From an uncultured Flavobacteriaceae bacterium (GTDB taxonomy: Bacteria; Bacteroidota; Bacteroidia; Flavobacteriales; Flavobacteriaceae): DNA of 64,000 nucleotides. A program made the position numbers and the translations under genes. Location: positions 868,001-932,000 of the forward strand of contig CANMFO010000001.1 of assembly GCA_947497245.1 (NCBI GenBank), in the 5' to 3' direction. This document shows positions 52,626 through 61,859 of this stretch, piece after piece. The first letter of the stretch is position 1. Every line of letters begins with the position of its first letter. The notes under the pieces were generated by a model, which saw only the letters and a list, made by a program, of their open reading frames with translations, searched no databases and was not told where the DNA came from.

Positions 52626-52789
52626 ATAAGACGAGCCTTTGATTACTTCAAACCTCCAAATGATACCCTTCCCCTGTACCTACTTTGGATATAACCGTAT
52701 TGATTCTTCTCTTCTTTTGTTGTTTTTTATTAAAACCTCATTGGAAAACAAGGATATTAATTGGTTTATCATTCCCATTTATTGATTTA

Positions 52790-52805
52790 TTCCGTTATAT
52801 GAGAA
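52790..52805 (-). promoter_or_regulatory. Partial third copy of the activator site
   Basis: TTCCGTTATATGAGAA is 14/16 identical to the core of UAS 1 and, like it, continues with ATAA. No -24/-12 promoter stands at the matching distance, so it may be an auxiliary or remote enhancer site for the promoter at 52521. Confidence 0.45.
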
Positions 52806-52908
52806 ATAATTTACCTGCCTAATTGCAATCAACTCCTAATCGGTGCCTCCTCTTTTATCCATTTTTGCAATTTTTGTATGCATTGTTGGATTGTGGTATT
52901 GTGTTTCT

Positions 52909-53295
52909 CTAAAATTTCATTAGAGCACAATGGTATTCCCTACAGGCGTTGATTTTATCGCCAATAATATCAAATGACACTGCCAGGCAATTTTGAAAGC
53001 ACTCTTCTGTGGTATTCGCATCATAAATGAATTCAAAAACTACATGGGTATCTCCATAGGAGATTCTACTCGGTTCATTTTTAAAAGCTTCTAAGCGCCT
53101 TTCATTAAAACTGGAATCTACCAGCTGCTCATTGGAGAATAACAAATCCGAAGTTTTATATGCAAACCCAACTTCAGGCAACCAAAATGTATAATCCTCG
53201 GTGAGCATATTTAAATAGGGTCCCCAATCCCTGGTTTCTATTGCATGGATCCAATTATCCAACGCTCTACTGGCAGTAAGCTCTTTATCCATCAT
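52909..53295 (-). CDS. SnoaL/NTF2-like protein
   Basis: The start MMDKELTASRALDNWIHAIE (53295) is preferred. The frame extends upstream to 53415, but the added sequence looks unlike this family. The 128-residue protein has the NTF2-like opening helix and ETRDWGPYLNMLTEDYTFWL, with strands to the end (VVFEFIYDANT, NACREYHCALM). No signal peptide is present in this form. It lies between the GAF-type activator (divergent) and the hydrolase operon, 448 bases from the next gene, so it has its own promoter. Confidence 0.65.
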   Translation of the reverse strand: MMDKELTASRALDNWIHAIETRDWGPYLNMLTEDYTFWLPEVGFAYKTSDLLFSNEQLVDSSFNERRLEAFKNEPSRISYGDTHVVFEFIYDANTTEECFQNCLAVSFDIIGDKINACREYHCALMKF

Positions 53296-53500
53296 TGATC
53301 TTTTTTGATTTTGCTTTATGTATAACAACATCCGCAAAATATGTTTCCACGTATTTTTTATTCCAAGGGTGATGCCATGAATTATTAAAAACAAATACTG
53401 GCGTAAAAAAAACAACCTATTTGCCTTAAGAACAGCAGGTTAAATAGTTTTATATTGAATTATTGAAAATATGAAGTAGAAAACGTACACTCAAAAAACC

Positions 53501-53542
53501 ACGAAATATCATAGCGAAAAACAGATTTCTATGATATTTCGT
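53501..53542. promoter_or_regulatory. Perfect 14-bp inverted repeat upstream of the GAF-type activator
   Basis: ACGAAATATCATAG (53501-53514) and CTATGATATTTCGT (53529-53542) are exact inverted repeats with a 14-base loop. The element ends 47 bases before the activator ATG, in the divergent region with the SnoaL-like gene. It could be an operator for a dimeric regulator (autoregulation) or a leader hairpin; there is no T-run typical of a terminator. Confidence 0.7.
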
Positions 53543-53589
53543 ATATTAAAAGAAACTCCTTAAAGAGTTCTAACCAAAACTTTCAGGTT

Positions 53590-56500
53590 ATGAGTGGAAT
53601 CAAAAAAGGGAAAAATGAAATAAAATCTTTTAGGAAAGACCAATCGAACTTAACTATTTCAAAACTGAGCTCATTGATTGCTTCTATACGCGATAGGGAA
53701 AAATTGTTCGAATTCATTTTTCAAACACTTAAACCTGAATTAGGATTTGATAATGCCACAATCCACCTATGGGAAAACCAAGGGGAAAATCTGTATGCAT
53801 TCAATGAAATAAAATCAAATGTAAAAGGTAATGGCTATTTTAATTTTGAAGAATCCTTCTCTATAAAAGAGACTCCTTATGAAGAATGCTATAAGACTGA
53901 TAAGATAAAATTGCTTGATTTTTCAAAACAAAAGAAAGAGATCCTTGATTTGCCAAGCTTCAAATCATTCGAAAACAAAAAATATGCTGAAGATTTAATC
54001 TTACCTCTATTTTTCAAGAATAACAAAATAGGTATAATCGAGCTTTTTGGCAACAAAAAAGGATGCTTAAAAACTCTTGATTTTGAGTTATTGGAAGCTA
54101 TTGGCACACAACTGGCCATTGTTATTTCCAACATTCTTATTCAAGAAGAAAACCTGAAAAGGCAGAAAGAAAAAGAAATACTATTAAAGATCAGCCACGC
54201 GATGACGACAATAACTGAAAGAGAAGATCTTTTTCAGTTAATAATGGATCAAATTCGTCCCATTATAAATTTTCAAGATGCGGTGGCCGTAGAAGTGAAT
54301 CCTTCTAAAACACACCATAGAACATTCTTGACAGTATCTCCAAACGTTACAAAAGAAAATTCAAAGTATGATAAAGTAGTGGGACAATGGCTCCCAGTAG
54401 AAGGAGATATCGTATCGTGGACACTAGGCCAATCAGAAGATATATTCTTATCTAACACAGATGAATTATTAAAGTTATATCCGGATAGTATTATTGCCAA
54501 CCTAATGAAAGAGAGCTCATTAAACCACTCCTTAATATTAAAACTTTACTCAAGTGGAATTTTAAGGGGCTTCATTGTATTTCATTTTGCGGAGAAACCA
54601 CAATTTAATATTGAGAAAACGAATGTTTTTAAAGAAATAGCCAACCAAATATCTATGGCACTGCTTAGCATTTTAACAAACGAAACTGTTTCACGAAAAC
54701 AAAAAGAAAATGAAATACTATTAAGTATTGGTGAGGCCATGATTGGTATTCGAGATAGGGATGTCCTTTTTGGTTTTATAATGGAACAAATTCGTCCAAT
54801 TATAAGTTTCCAAGATGCAGCAGTAATAGAAATAAATGACGAAACAACCCATTACCATCTTTTTCTGACCATGTCACCAGAATCTACTAGAGAACATCCT
54901 ACTTATAAAAAGGTTATTAGAAACTGGATTCCAATACAAGGTGATCTGATAGAATGGATGTTGGAACAAAAAGAAGATTTATTTGTAAGTCATATCGATG
55001 AATTATTGAAACTCTATCCCGAAAGCAGTATTGTAAATACCATGAAGGAGATTTCCTTAAATCATTCCTTAGTATTTAAACTATATTCCAGTGGGGTTTT
55101 AAAAGGGCTAATCATATTTAGCTTTACGGACGAGCCTAAAATTGATTTACAAAGAACGGATTTTTATAAAAATATTGCTAATCAAGTATCAATGGCATTA
55201 GTTAATATTATAGTAAATGAAGACATTCTACGAAGACAGAAAGAAAAAGAAATTCTCTTAAGTATTAGTGAAGCCATGCTGACCATTAGAGATAGAAAAG
55301 ACCTTTTTCGTATTATGACAAGTAGAATTCGTCCCATCATAAATTTTCAAGATGCTACTGTAGTAGAGGTAAATCCAAATAAAACCCATCACCGTCCTTT
55401 TTTATCCATATCACCAGAATCTACTAGAGAACATCCGAATCTTGATAAGATTCAAGGACAATGGCTACCTATAGAAGGTGATGTTGTGTCCTGGGCATTG
55501 GCAAAGGAGGAGGAAATAGTGATAGGTCATACGGATCAGTTAATAAAAATCTACCCGAAAAGTATGGCACTTAAACTAATGAAAGATGCTTCATTAAATC
55601 ATTCTCTTATTTTAAAATTATATTCAGATGGGAATTTGAAAGGACTCATCGTATTTCACTTTACCGATGACCCAAAAATCGACCTACAAAGAACCAGTCT
55701 ATATATGGGTGTTTCCAATCATATATCAATGGCAATACATAATATTTTGTCCAATGAGAATATTTTAGAGCGTGAACAGATAAAAGCTTTAAGGGCGAAG
55801 CTTGCTTTGGCGATAACTGCCAAATCCAATTGGCCTTCTAGATTCGAGGAGATCATGAATTCTTTGAAAGAAGTAATCCCTTTTGATTTTATAAGCTTCG
55901 TCTTGGATACCGAAGGTGATTTTGATAAAGGTTATGCTTTTGAAAAAATAGGTTTTGACGAATATAGGTCCATAAGTGCAGATGCATTTTATGAGCAATC
56001 TGGAAAAACCGATGTGGAATATAAAAAGATGCGCAGTAGGCGCCCGTACAAAGAGTCAAAAATATTCAATGGTGAAGATTTCATTGAAAATATTGAAAAA
56101 GACGAACTAAAAAAGGCGATTAACAGAATCTTTCAAGTAAACTCTAATCTTAATATCCCTCTTAAACTGAATTTAAATGGGTTTTTTCAATTATCATTCT
56201 ACAGTAAACGGACCAATATATATAATAGCGGGCATCTAAACCTTATGAACCAACTCATGGAGGCTATTATTCATCCACTTGAAAAAGTATTGGCCTATGC
56301 GCAAATAGAGCAATTAAACAATCAGCTTAAACAAGAAAAAGACTATTTGCAAGAAGAAATTAAAGGCAATCATAATTTTGAAGAAATTGTAGGAAACAGC
56401 AAGGGAATTAATCAAGTTTTCTCAAAGGTAAGTCAGGTTGCCCATACGGATAGTACCGTATTGATTACCGGCGAAACAGGAACGGGAAAGGAGCTTATAG

Positions 56501-57336
56501 CTCGGGCCATACATAACCTTTCGTCTCGTGAAAAAAAACCTTTGATAAAAATAAATTGTGCCGCATTACCAGCACAATTACTAGAATCCGAGTTGTTCGG
56601 TCATGAAAAGGGCGCATTCACAGGTGCTGATAAACAACGCATAGGTAAGTTTGAGCTAGCTGATAAGGGAAGTATATTTTTGGATGAAATCGGTGAATTG
56701 CCAATTGAATTACAATCAAAATTATTACGGGTTATTCAAGAAAAAGAATTCGAACGTCTAGGAAGCAATAAAATTATTAAAGTTGATACACGCATAATTT
56801 CGGCAACCAATAGAAATCTGGAGGAAGAAATTTCAAAAGGAAATTTTAGATCCGATCTGTTCTTTAGGTTGAACGTATTTCCTATTAAAATACCTCCTTT
56901 ACGGGAAAGACCAGAGGACATACCTGATTTGGCCATTCATTTTTTAAGAAAAAGCTCTAAAAAAATCGGTAAAAAAATAACCAGCATTTCAAGTAGCTCG
57001 TTAAAAAAATTAATGGGTTATGATTGGCCGGGAAATGTAAGGGAATTAGAGCATATCATAGAAAGGTCCATACTCCTGAATAAAGGAACGGCCTTATCTG
57101 TAAATATAGAAAAACGTAATATGGACAGAGATAGTGGCGAAAAACCTAAAGGGCTTTTTCAAGTAAAAACGCTTGAAAAAGCAGAGCGTGAATTCATACT
57201 TAAAACATTAAAATTTTGTGGTGGAAAGGTTCGTGGCCCTGGAGGTGCATCTGAATTGCTGGACGTTAACCCGTCAACTTTAGATTCCAGAATAAAGAAA
57301 CTAGGAATATCCAAGGTCCATATTTTCGAGGATTAA
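53590..57336 (+). CDS. GAF-type sigma-54 enhancer-binding activator with triplicated sensor module
   Basis: This 1248-residue protein opens with a GAF-like domain (about 15-185). Three tandem ~178-residue copies of another GAF-like module follow (about 190-367, 368-546, 547-725), each opening (R/K)QKEKEILL-x-I and containing IRPII-(N/S)-FQDA and LNHSL-(I/V)-LKLYSSG. A further GAF-like part (about 730-905) and a short coiled coil precede the AAA+ domain. That domain has Walker A GETGTGKE (about 960), [15 protein letters not shown] with the sigma-54-contacting loop (about 1007), and Walker [11 protein letters not shown]. The C-terminal Fis-like helix-turn-helix has [20 protein letters not shown], as in FhlA/NorR-type activators. 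It probably activates the sigma-54 promoters at 52521 and/or 59387. The sensor ligand is unknown. Confidence 0.93.
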   Translation: MSGIKKGKNEIKSFRKDQSNLTISKLSSLIASIRDREKLFEFIFQTLKPELGFDNATIHLWENQGENLYAFNEIKSNVKGNGYFNFEESFSIKETPYEECYKTDKIKLLDFSKQKKEILDLPSFKSFENKKYAEDLILPLFFKNNKIGIIELFGNKKGCLKTLDFELLEAIGTQLAIVISNILIQEENLKRQKEKEILLKISHAMTTITEREDLFQLIMDQIRPIINFQDAVAVEVNPSKTHHRTFLTVSPNVTKENSKYDKVVGQWLPVEGDIVSWTLGQSEDIFLSNTDELLKLYPDSIIANLMKESSLNHSLILKLYSSGILRGFIVFHFAEKPQFNIEKTNVFKEIANQISMALLSILTNETVSRKQKENEILLSIGEAMIGIRDRDVLFGFIMEQIRPIISFQDAAVIEINDETTHYHLFLTMSPESTREHPTYKKVIRNWIPIQGDLIEWMLEQKEDLFVSHIDELLKLYPESSIVNTMKEISLNHSLVFKLYSSGVLKGLIIFSFTDEPKIDLQRTDFYKNIANQVSMALVNIIVNEDILRRQKEKEILLSISEAMLTIRDRKDLFRIMTSRIRPIINFQDATVVEVNPNKTHHRPFLSISPESTREHPNLDKIQGQWLPIEGDVVSWALAKEEEIVIGHTDQLIKIYPKSMALKLMKDASLNHSLILKLYSDGNLKGLIVFHFTDDPKIDLQRTSLYMGVSNHISMAIHNILSNENILEREQIKALRAKLALAITAKSNWPSRFEEIMNSLKEVIPFDFISFVLDTEGDFDKGYAFEKIGFDEYRSISADAFYEQSGKTDVEYKKMRSRRPYKESKIFNGEDFIENIEKDELKKAINRIFQVNSNLNIPLKLNLNGFFQLSFYSKRTNIYNSGHLNLMNQLMEAIIHPLEKVLAYAQIEQLNNQLKQEKDYLQEEIKGNHNFEEIVGNSKGINQVFSKVSQVAHTDSTVLITGETGTGKELIARAIHNLSSREKKPLIKINCAALPAQLLESELFGHEKGAFTGADKQRIGKFELADKGSIFLDEIGELPIELQSKLLRVIQEKEFERLGSNKIIKVDTRIISATNRNLEEEISKGNFRSDLFFRLNVFPIKIPPLRERPEDIPDLAIHFLRKSSKKIGKKITSISSSSLKKLMGYDWPGNVRELEHIIERSILLNKGTALSVNIEKRNMDRDSGEKPKGLFQVKTLEKAEREFILKTLKFCGGKVRGPGGASELLDVNPSTLDSRIKKLGISKVHIFED
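54161..55767 (+). repeat. Three tandem sensor-module coding repeats (~536 bases each)
   Basis: Repeats start near 54161, 54694 and 55231, spaced 533-537 bases. Encoded modules are similar throughout, for example the [16 protein letters not shown] and QWLPIEGD segments, and copies 2 and 3 share SPESTREHP. This shows internal triplication of the sensor. Confidence 0.8.
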
Positions 57337-57374
57337 TTCAAAAATGACTCCTTAATGACATAGGAGAGCTGGTT

Positions 57375-57755
57375 TTAAGCGCTTTGTTTTTTGTAGTTCA
57401 TGAAAAAATTGATCCATATATTTCTGGAAATCCTCATTATTATGGGCAGTAGGATTATCATGACCAAAACAATTAGCAAATATGTAACGACCAAAGCAAA
57501 ATCAAAAATAAGGAAGGATAAAACAAATGTGATTCCAGCAAATATGAGGCCAACAGGGTAGCTAACGTACATGGCACCAAAAAAGAAAGACGGCTCTATT
57601 TTGTATTTAGTATTGCAGTGCCCACAACGTTCTTTCATCTTAAGCGTTTTCAGTAATTTATATGGGTTTCTCTCAGAATACATGCTTTCATTTTGACAAA
57701 CAGGGCAGGTTCCGGATATAATACTATTGATTTTTGTTCCTTTTAAAAGTTTCAT
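57375..57755 (-). CDS. DUF983-family membrane protein
   Basis: This is a 126-residue protein. The N-terminus has two zinc-ribbon-type pairs, GTCPVCQ and ERCGHCNTKY. Two membrane helices follow (VSYPVGLIFAGITFVLSFLI; LVVTYLLIVLVMIILLPII). This is the DUF983 layout. The function is unknown. It is 154 bases downstream of YceI on the same strand and may belong to the pirin operon; it is convergent with the activator gene (38 bases apart). Confidence 0.85.
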   Translation of the reverse strand: MKLLKGTKINSIISGTCPVCQNESMYSERNPYKLLKTLKMKERCGHCNTKYKIEPSFFFGAMYVSYPVGLIFAGITFVLSFLIFDFALVVTYLLIVLVMIILLPIIMRISRNIWINFFMNYKKQSA

Positions 57756-57909
57756 GATATTTTATATATTAATACGTGCTTATTAAACACCTGTAGATTT
57801 TAAATTCCATTTTTCTTAAAATAATCGGCCAATAGGCGATTCCTAAAAATTGGGACTGATGAAAAATACTCCACCAGCCCCAATTAACACTATTGACCAA
57901 ACACAAAAA

Positions 57910-58434
57910 CTATTCTTTAATAAACTGAAGGTCAATAATCAATTTGATGGTATCTCCAACTACTATACTACCTGCTTCTGTAACCGCGCTCCAAGTAAGG
58001 TTAAACTCTTTTCTGTTAAGATTACCTGTTATTTCAAAACCTGCCTTTGTTTGTCCATAAGGATCTACTGCAACTCCGTTGAAGTCAACATCCAGAGAAA
58101 TTTCTTTAGTGATGTCCCTAATGGTCAGATCACCGATTAACTTACTGCCATCAAAAGATTTTGAATTGAACGTTATTTCCGGATATGCTTCTGCGCTGAA
58201 GAAATCGTCCGACTTTAAATGTGCATCCCTATCCTTGTTCTTAGTGTTGATAGATTCGATCTGTGCCTTGAAACTGAAATCTGCGTTAATAAAGTTGTCG
58301 TTTTCAGTTTCAACCGAAGCACTGATGTCTTCGAACTGACCGGTAACCGTTGAAATCATCATATGCTTTACTTTAAAGCTGATCTCGGAGTGTGCCGTAT
58401 CAATGTTCCATTTTGTTTTTACTGTTGTTTCCAT
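57910..58434 (-). CDS. YceI-family protein
   Basis: This is a 174-residue protein. WNIDTAHSEISFKVKHMMIS, DRDAHLKSDDFFSAEAYPEI and the closing LNRKEFNLTWSAVTEAGSIVVGD pattern identify the YceI family, a lipocalin-like barrel that binds polyisoprenoid or other amphiphilic molecules. No signal peptide is seen, unlike E. coli YceI, so this copy may be cytoplasmic. It starts 52 bases after the pirin stop and is probably co-transcribed from the sigma-54 promoter. Confidence 0.9.
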   Translation of the reverse strand: METTVKTKWNIDTAHSEISFKVKHMMISTVTGQFEDISASVETENDNFINADFSFKAQIESINTKNKDRDAHLKSDDFFSAEAYPEITFNSKSFDGSKLIGDLTIRDITKEISLDVDFNGVAVDPYGQTKAGFEITGNLNRKEFNLTWSAVTEAGSIVVGDTIKLIIDLQFIKE

Positions 58435-58486
58435 TTTTGTTTACTATATAAAATTAATATTTGATTTGATTTATTTTGATTTGTAC

Positions 58487-59362
58487 TTATTGATTCATTG
58501 GGATTTCCATCAAGAGAATTTCAGCATCGGTATCTGCTTTGATGTCTAATTGATTGACATCCCATACACCAAAACCATCTCTTTTATTTAATGATTGATT
58601 GTTGATTGTGACGTCTCCATTTAGAACAAATACATAGACGCCGTTTCCTTTTGGATTATTTAACCCATAGGTCAATGCTGTGCCTTTGTCAAGATTGGTC
58701 ATATTAAACCAGGCATCTTGATGGATCCAAACACCTGCATCTTCAGGGTTTGGTGATAGTACTTGTTGAAACTTGTTTTTCCGGTCCGCAACATCCAGTG
58801 TTATTTGATCATAACGGGGTGTAACGTTCTTTTGGTTTGGGAACACCCATATCTGAAGGAACTTTACCTTTTTGTCCTTGTTCTTATTGTATTCTGAATG
58901 CGTGATGCCCGTTCCGGCGCTCAATACCTGAATATCACCTGATTTAATTACAGCAGTATTTCCCATACTATCCTTATGTTCCAAATCCCCTTCCATAGGG
59001 ATTGAAATGATTTCCATATTCTGGTGCGGGTGTGTGCCAAAGCCCATACCTGGCGCAACAAGATCATCGTTCAATACACGCAAAACACCAAAGTGCATTC
59101 TTTCCGGGTTGTGGTAATTGGCAAAACTGAAGGTGTGTTTTGATTGCAACCAACCGTGGTTAGCATCTCCTCTTGTGTCTGCCCTGTGAAGTACTGTATT
59201 CATAGTTTTATATTCTTTATTAGGTAAATGATTATATCCAAGTTTTTCATTTTGAACATCGTTATCGTTCTTTGTATTGCTTTCCTTTGCAAAAGCGGAT
59301 AATCCTAAAATGGAAAGTGAGCCTCCTGCAATTGTCTTTTTTAAAAAATCTTTACGTTTCAT
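58487..59362 (-). CDS. Pirin-family protein with N-terminal export signal, first gene of second sigma-54 operon
   Basis: The start is set at 59362 (MKRKDFLKKTIAGG) because the sigma-54 promoter predicts transcription from about 59376, inside or downstream of the longer frame's ATG at 59380. The Tat/Sec-like N-terminus (KRKDFLKK, then a hydrophobic stretch to SAFAKES) suggests export. The remainder (~250 residues) is a bicupin: RADTRGDANHGWLQSKHTFS, FGTHPHQNMEIISIPMEGDL and GTGITHSEYN carry the metal-binding His/Glu of pirins. Pirins are Fe proteins with quercetinase or redox-sensing activity and are usually cytoplasmic. Confidence 0.9.
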   Translation of the reverse strand: MKRKDFLKKTIAGGSLSILGLSAFAKESNTKNDNDVQNEKLGYNHLPNKEYKTMNTVLHRADTRGDANHGWLQSKHTFSFANYHNPERMHFGVLRVLNDDLVAPGMGFGTHPHQNMEIISIPMEGDLEHKDSMGNTAVIKSGDIQVLSAGTGITHSEYNKNKDKKVKFLQIWVFPNQKNVTPRYDQITLDVADRKNKFQQVLSPNPEDAGVWIHQDAWFNMTNLDKGTALTYGLNNPKGNGVYVFVLNGDVTINNQSLNKRDGFGVWDVNQLDIKADTDAEILLMEIPMNQ

Positions 59363-59386
59363 TTTAATTTCGTTTGACATATTATA

Positions 59387-59402
59387 GGCTATTGTTGTGC
59401 CA
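59387..59402 (-). promoter_or_regulatory. Sigma-54 (-24/-12) promoter of the pirin operon
   Basis: On the minus strand it reads TGGCACAACAATAGCC, with GG and GC 10 bases apart. It is 14/16 identical to the promoter at 52521-52536. The predicted start near 59376 lies 14 bases before the preferred pirin ATG. Confidence 0.8.
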
Positions 59403-59466
59403 AATGGCTAACCGTCTATTTATTAGTGAATTACACTATTTACATCAATCCAAACTGTTCCTAATT

Positions 59467-59491
59467 ATTAGAAATTTCTATTATATGAGAA
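59467..59491 (-). promoter_or_regulatory. Putative sigma-54 activator binding site (UAS 2)
   Basis: This site is 23/25 identical to 52601-52625, with the same core TTCTATTATATGAGAA (59476-59491) and the same 65-base distance to the -24 element. It also lies just upstream of the start of the PAS-type activator, so the same site could affect that gene. Confidence 0.7.
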
Positions 59492-59520
59492 TGTATGCCT
59501 ATTTTTGATTGTTAAACGCA

Positions 59521-61647
59521 ATGGGTATGGAAGGTGAAATACAGGAATCTTTAGTAAAAGAATGGCTCGTTGAGGCCCTACCATATGAGGTTATGTGGAT
59601 GGATGAGGAAGGAAGGATCGTATATGCCAACACTAAATTTTGTGAGCGCCTAGGGTATAGGAAATCGGAGATAGTAAAGCTTTCCATCTTTGATATTAAT
59701 AGTACCGTAACCCAAGAAAGTTGGAAATCTCATTGGGGAATTGTGAAAAAAGAGAGGGTTCATAATTTCAAAGGAACCCACAAGAATAAAAGCGGCAAGT
59801 TTTACGAAGTTGAAGTTTTTGTTCAATATTTCTCAAATAACAGAAAAAATTTAATCTGTGCTATCGTCAATGACATTACACAGTCTAGTTTTTATAAAAA
59901 TTTAATGGATAGTACCCAGACAATCGCTAATGTTGGTGGGTGGAAATTGAATTTACAGGATGGGTCGTTGATCGCAACGGCTGAAGCAATGAATATATTT
60001 AATACAGATGATAAGGATGATTTATTACCGGCAAATATCATTCATTATTTTACTGATCCTGAAAGGGTGAAAGATCTATTGCGTGGTGTGATGCGGAATG
60101 CAGCGTCTTTTGATGAAATTTTAGAAACTAAAACGCAACCTATACGGTATATCAGAGCAGTTGCCAAACCTGTATTGAAAGGGGATAAGGTTTATAAAAT
60201 ATTAGGTGTTTATCAAGATGTTACTGAACAACAGATTAAGGAAAATGCACTTCAGCTGTATAAAGAGGTCATTGATAATGCCGAAGATTTGATATATGTA
60301 TATAACAGGGATGGGGACTTGTTACATTATAGCGATTCCTTGATCAAACAATTAGGGTTCAGCAAAAAACAATTGGACAATTTTAATATTTACGATTTAG
60401 ATCCATCGATTACCGCAGAATGGTGGTCTTCCCATTTTGATGAAATTGTTTCTAAAGGCTCATTGCGTTTTGAGTGGTTGATTGTGAGAAAAGATGGAAC
60501 AAAATTTCCTGTTGATATTACCGCTAATCATATATGCTATAATAATGAAGATTTGAATTGTGCCGTGGTCAGGGATATAACAGAAAGGAAGATGCGGGAT
60601 TTAAAGCTTTATGAAGCACTTGAAGAAATAAAATCATTAAAAGAACGTCTTGAAAATGAAAATGAATACTTGCAAGAGGAAATTAGCAGTAAGATCAATT
60701 ACAAAAACATCATATGTAAGAGTGATTCCTACGAAAAGGTATTAAAGCAAGTGAATCAAGTAGCACCAACGGATACTACTGTTTTGATTACCGGCGAGTC
60801 CGGTACGGGAAAGGAATTATTAGCAAGTGCTTTACATACCAATAGTCTGAGAAAAGACAGGCCACTGATAAAAATAAACTGTGCAACCTTACCCAAAGAG
60901 CTTATTGAGAGTGAGCTTTTTGGACATAAAAAAGGTGCTTTTACGGGTGCTGTTGCAGACAAAGTCGGTAAGTTTACTTTGGCACATGGTGGTACTATAT
61001 TTCTTGACGAAATAGGTGAGATGCCAATTGATTTGCAATCAAAACTTTTACGTGTATTGCAAGAAGGTGAATTTGACGAATTGGGCGGCTCTAAAACCAT
61101 AAAGGTAGATGTTAGGGTAATAGCCGCTACCAATAGACAGCTCGAAAAAATGATAAAAGAGGGTATGTTCAGAGAAGACTTGTATTATCGTTTAAACGTT
61201 TTTCCGATTCACAACATTCCCTTACGTGCAAGAAAAGAAGATATTCCATTATTGGCACAGTACTTTCTTGAGAAATATTCAGCAAAGGCCGGGAAGGCCT
61301 TTAAAAGGCTATCCAAAAAAACCATTGAAGCCTTGATGGCCTATAATTTCCCGGGGAACATTCGAGAATTGGAAAATTTAATAGAAAGAGCCGTGATCGT
61401 CGAAAGTGGCACAACTTTGAATCCTGGACAATGGATGCCAAAAACGGATGCCTTTATGGTTACCGACGATTTTAAGTCTTTTGAAGCGATGCAACGCGAT
61501 TATATTATTGAAATTTTAAATTATACGAATTGGCGCGTTAGTGGCAAAAAAGGTGCTGCCACCATATTGAATATGAAAGACAAAACCCTTTTTGCCAAAA
61601 TGAAACGCTTAGGGATTGAAAAACAGGTAAGTTTAAAATCTCAATAA
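59521..61647 (+). CDS. PAS-type sigma-54 enhancer-binding activator
   Basis: The start is set at ATG 59521 (MGMEGEIQESLV; ATG 59527 is also possible, a TTG lies at 59509). This gives 708 residues. Three PAS domains span about 10-115, 120-230 and 240-355 (VMWMDEEGRIVYANTKFCER; DLIYVYNRDGDLLHYSDSLI; SLRFEWLIVRKDGTKFPVDI). A coiled coil precedes the AAA+ domain with GESGTGKE (about 424), ESELFGHKKGAFTGA (about 470) and [10 protein letters not shown]. The C-terminal Fis-like helix-turn-helix has SGKKGAATILNMKDKTLF. It is divergent from the pirin operon, with UAS 2 and the sigma-54 promoter between them. It probably activates that operon and, given the matching site, the hydrolase operon. Confidence 0.92.
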   Translation: MGMEGEIQESLVKEWLVEALPYEVMWMDEEGRIVYANTKFCERLGYRKSEIVKLSIFDINSTVTQESWKSHWGIVKKERVHNFKGTHKNKSGKFYEVEVFVQYFSNNRKNLICAIVNDITQSSFYKNLMDSTQTIANVGGWKLNLQDGSLIATAEAMNIFNTDDKDDLLPANIIHYFTDPERVKDLLRGVMRNAASFDEILETKTQPIRYIRAVAKPVLKGDKVYKILGVYQDVTEQQIKENALQLYKEVIDNAEDLIYVYNRDGDLLHYSDSLIKQLGFSKKQLDNFNIYDLDPSITAEWWSSHFDEIVSKGSLRFEWLIVRKDGTKFPVDITANHICYNNEDLNCAVVRDITERKMRDLKLYEALEEIKSLKERLENENEYLQEEISSKINYKNIICKSDSYEKVLKQVNQVAPTDTTVLITGESGTGKELLASALHTNSLRKDRPLIKINCATLPKELIESELFGHKKGAFTGAVADKVGKFTLAHGGTIFLDEIGEMPIDLQSKLLRVLQEGEFDELGGSKTIKVDVRVIAATNRQLEKMIKEGMFREDLYYRLNVFPIHNIPLRARKEDIPLLAQYFLEKYSAKAGKAFKRLSKKTIEALMAYNFPGNIRELENLIERAVIVESGTTLNPGQWMPKTDAFMVTDDFKSFEAMQRDYIIEILNYTNWRVSGKKGAATILNMKDKTLFAKMKRLGIEKQVSLKSQ

Positions 61648-61659
61648 TTCTGTTTGTAT

Positions 61660-61736
61660 TGTCCTTTCCATTTGGTTTTCTTTTTACAAACCTTATGTAG
61701 GTTTCTAATTTCTCTATTTGGAATTTTGAAAGGACA
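61660..61736 (+). terminator. Structured region after the PAS-type activator
   Basis: TGTCCTTTC and GAAAGGACA are exact 9-base inverted repeats enclosing an inner hairpin AAACCT-tatgt-AGGTTT. It lies just after the activator stop. There is no T-run after it, so a terminator role is only suggested by position. Confidence 0.35.
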
Positions 61737-61790
61737 GTATCCAGAAGGGAAGATTAAATAATTTCATCGCTTAAGTTCAAATGGAGGATA

Positions 61791-61859
61791 TCCCGTAAAT
61801 CGAACTTTTTTAGGGACAACGGCTATTTTCTCTCCGTTTTTTGAAACGGCCGGTTTGGG
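61791..61859 (+). repeat. Dyad repeat element, copy C (diverged)
   Basis: This 69-base element begins TCCCGTAAATCGAAC (14/15 to copy B) and ends ACGGCCGGTTTGGG. The right end is more diverged than in copies A and B, so the end-to-end dyad is weaker. It has the same orientation and nearly the same length. Confidence 0.55.

Larger units (their letters stand above)
52461..52908. other. 448-base regulatory region upstream of the hydrolase operon
   Basis: The region is very A+T-rich with no gene seen. It contains the sigma-54 promoter, the 25-bp putative activator site (52601-52625) and a second partial site (52790-52805). The 3' end of the SnoaL-like gene borders it. Confidence 0.6.
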
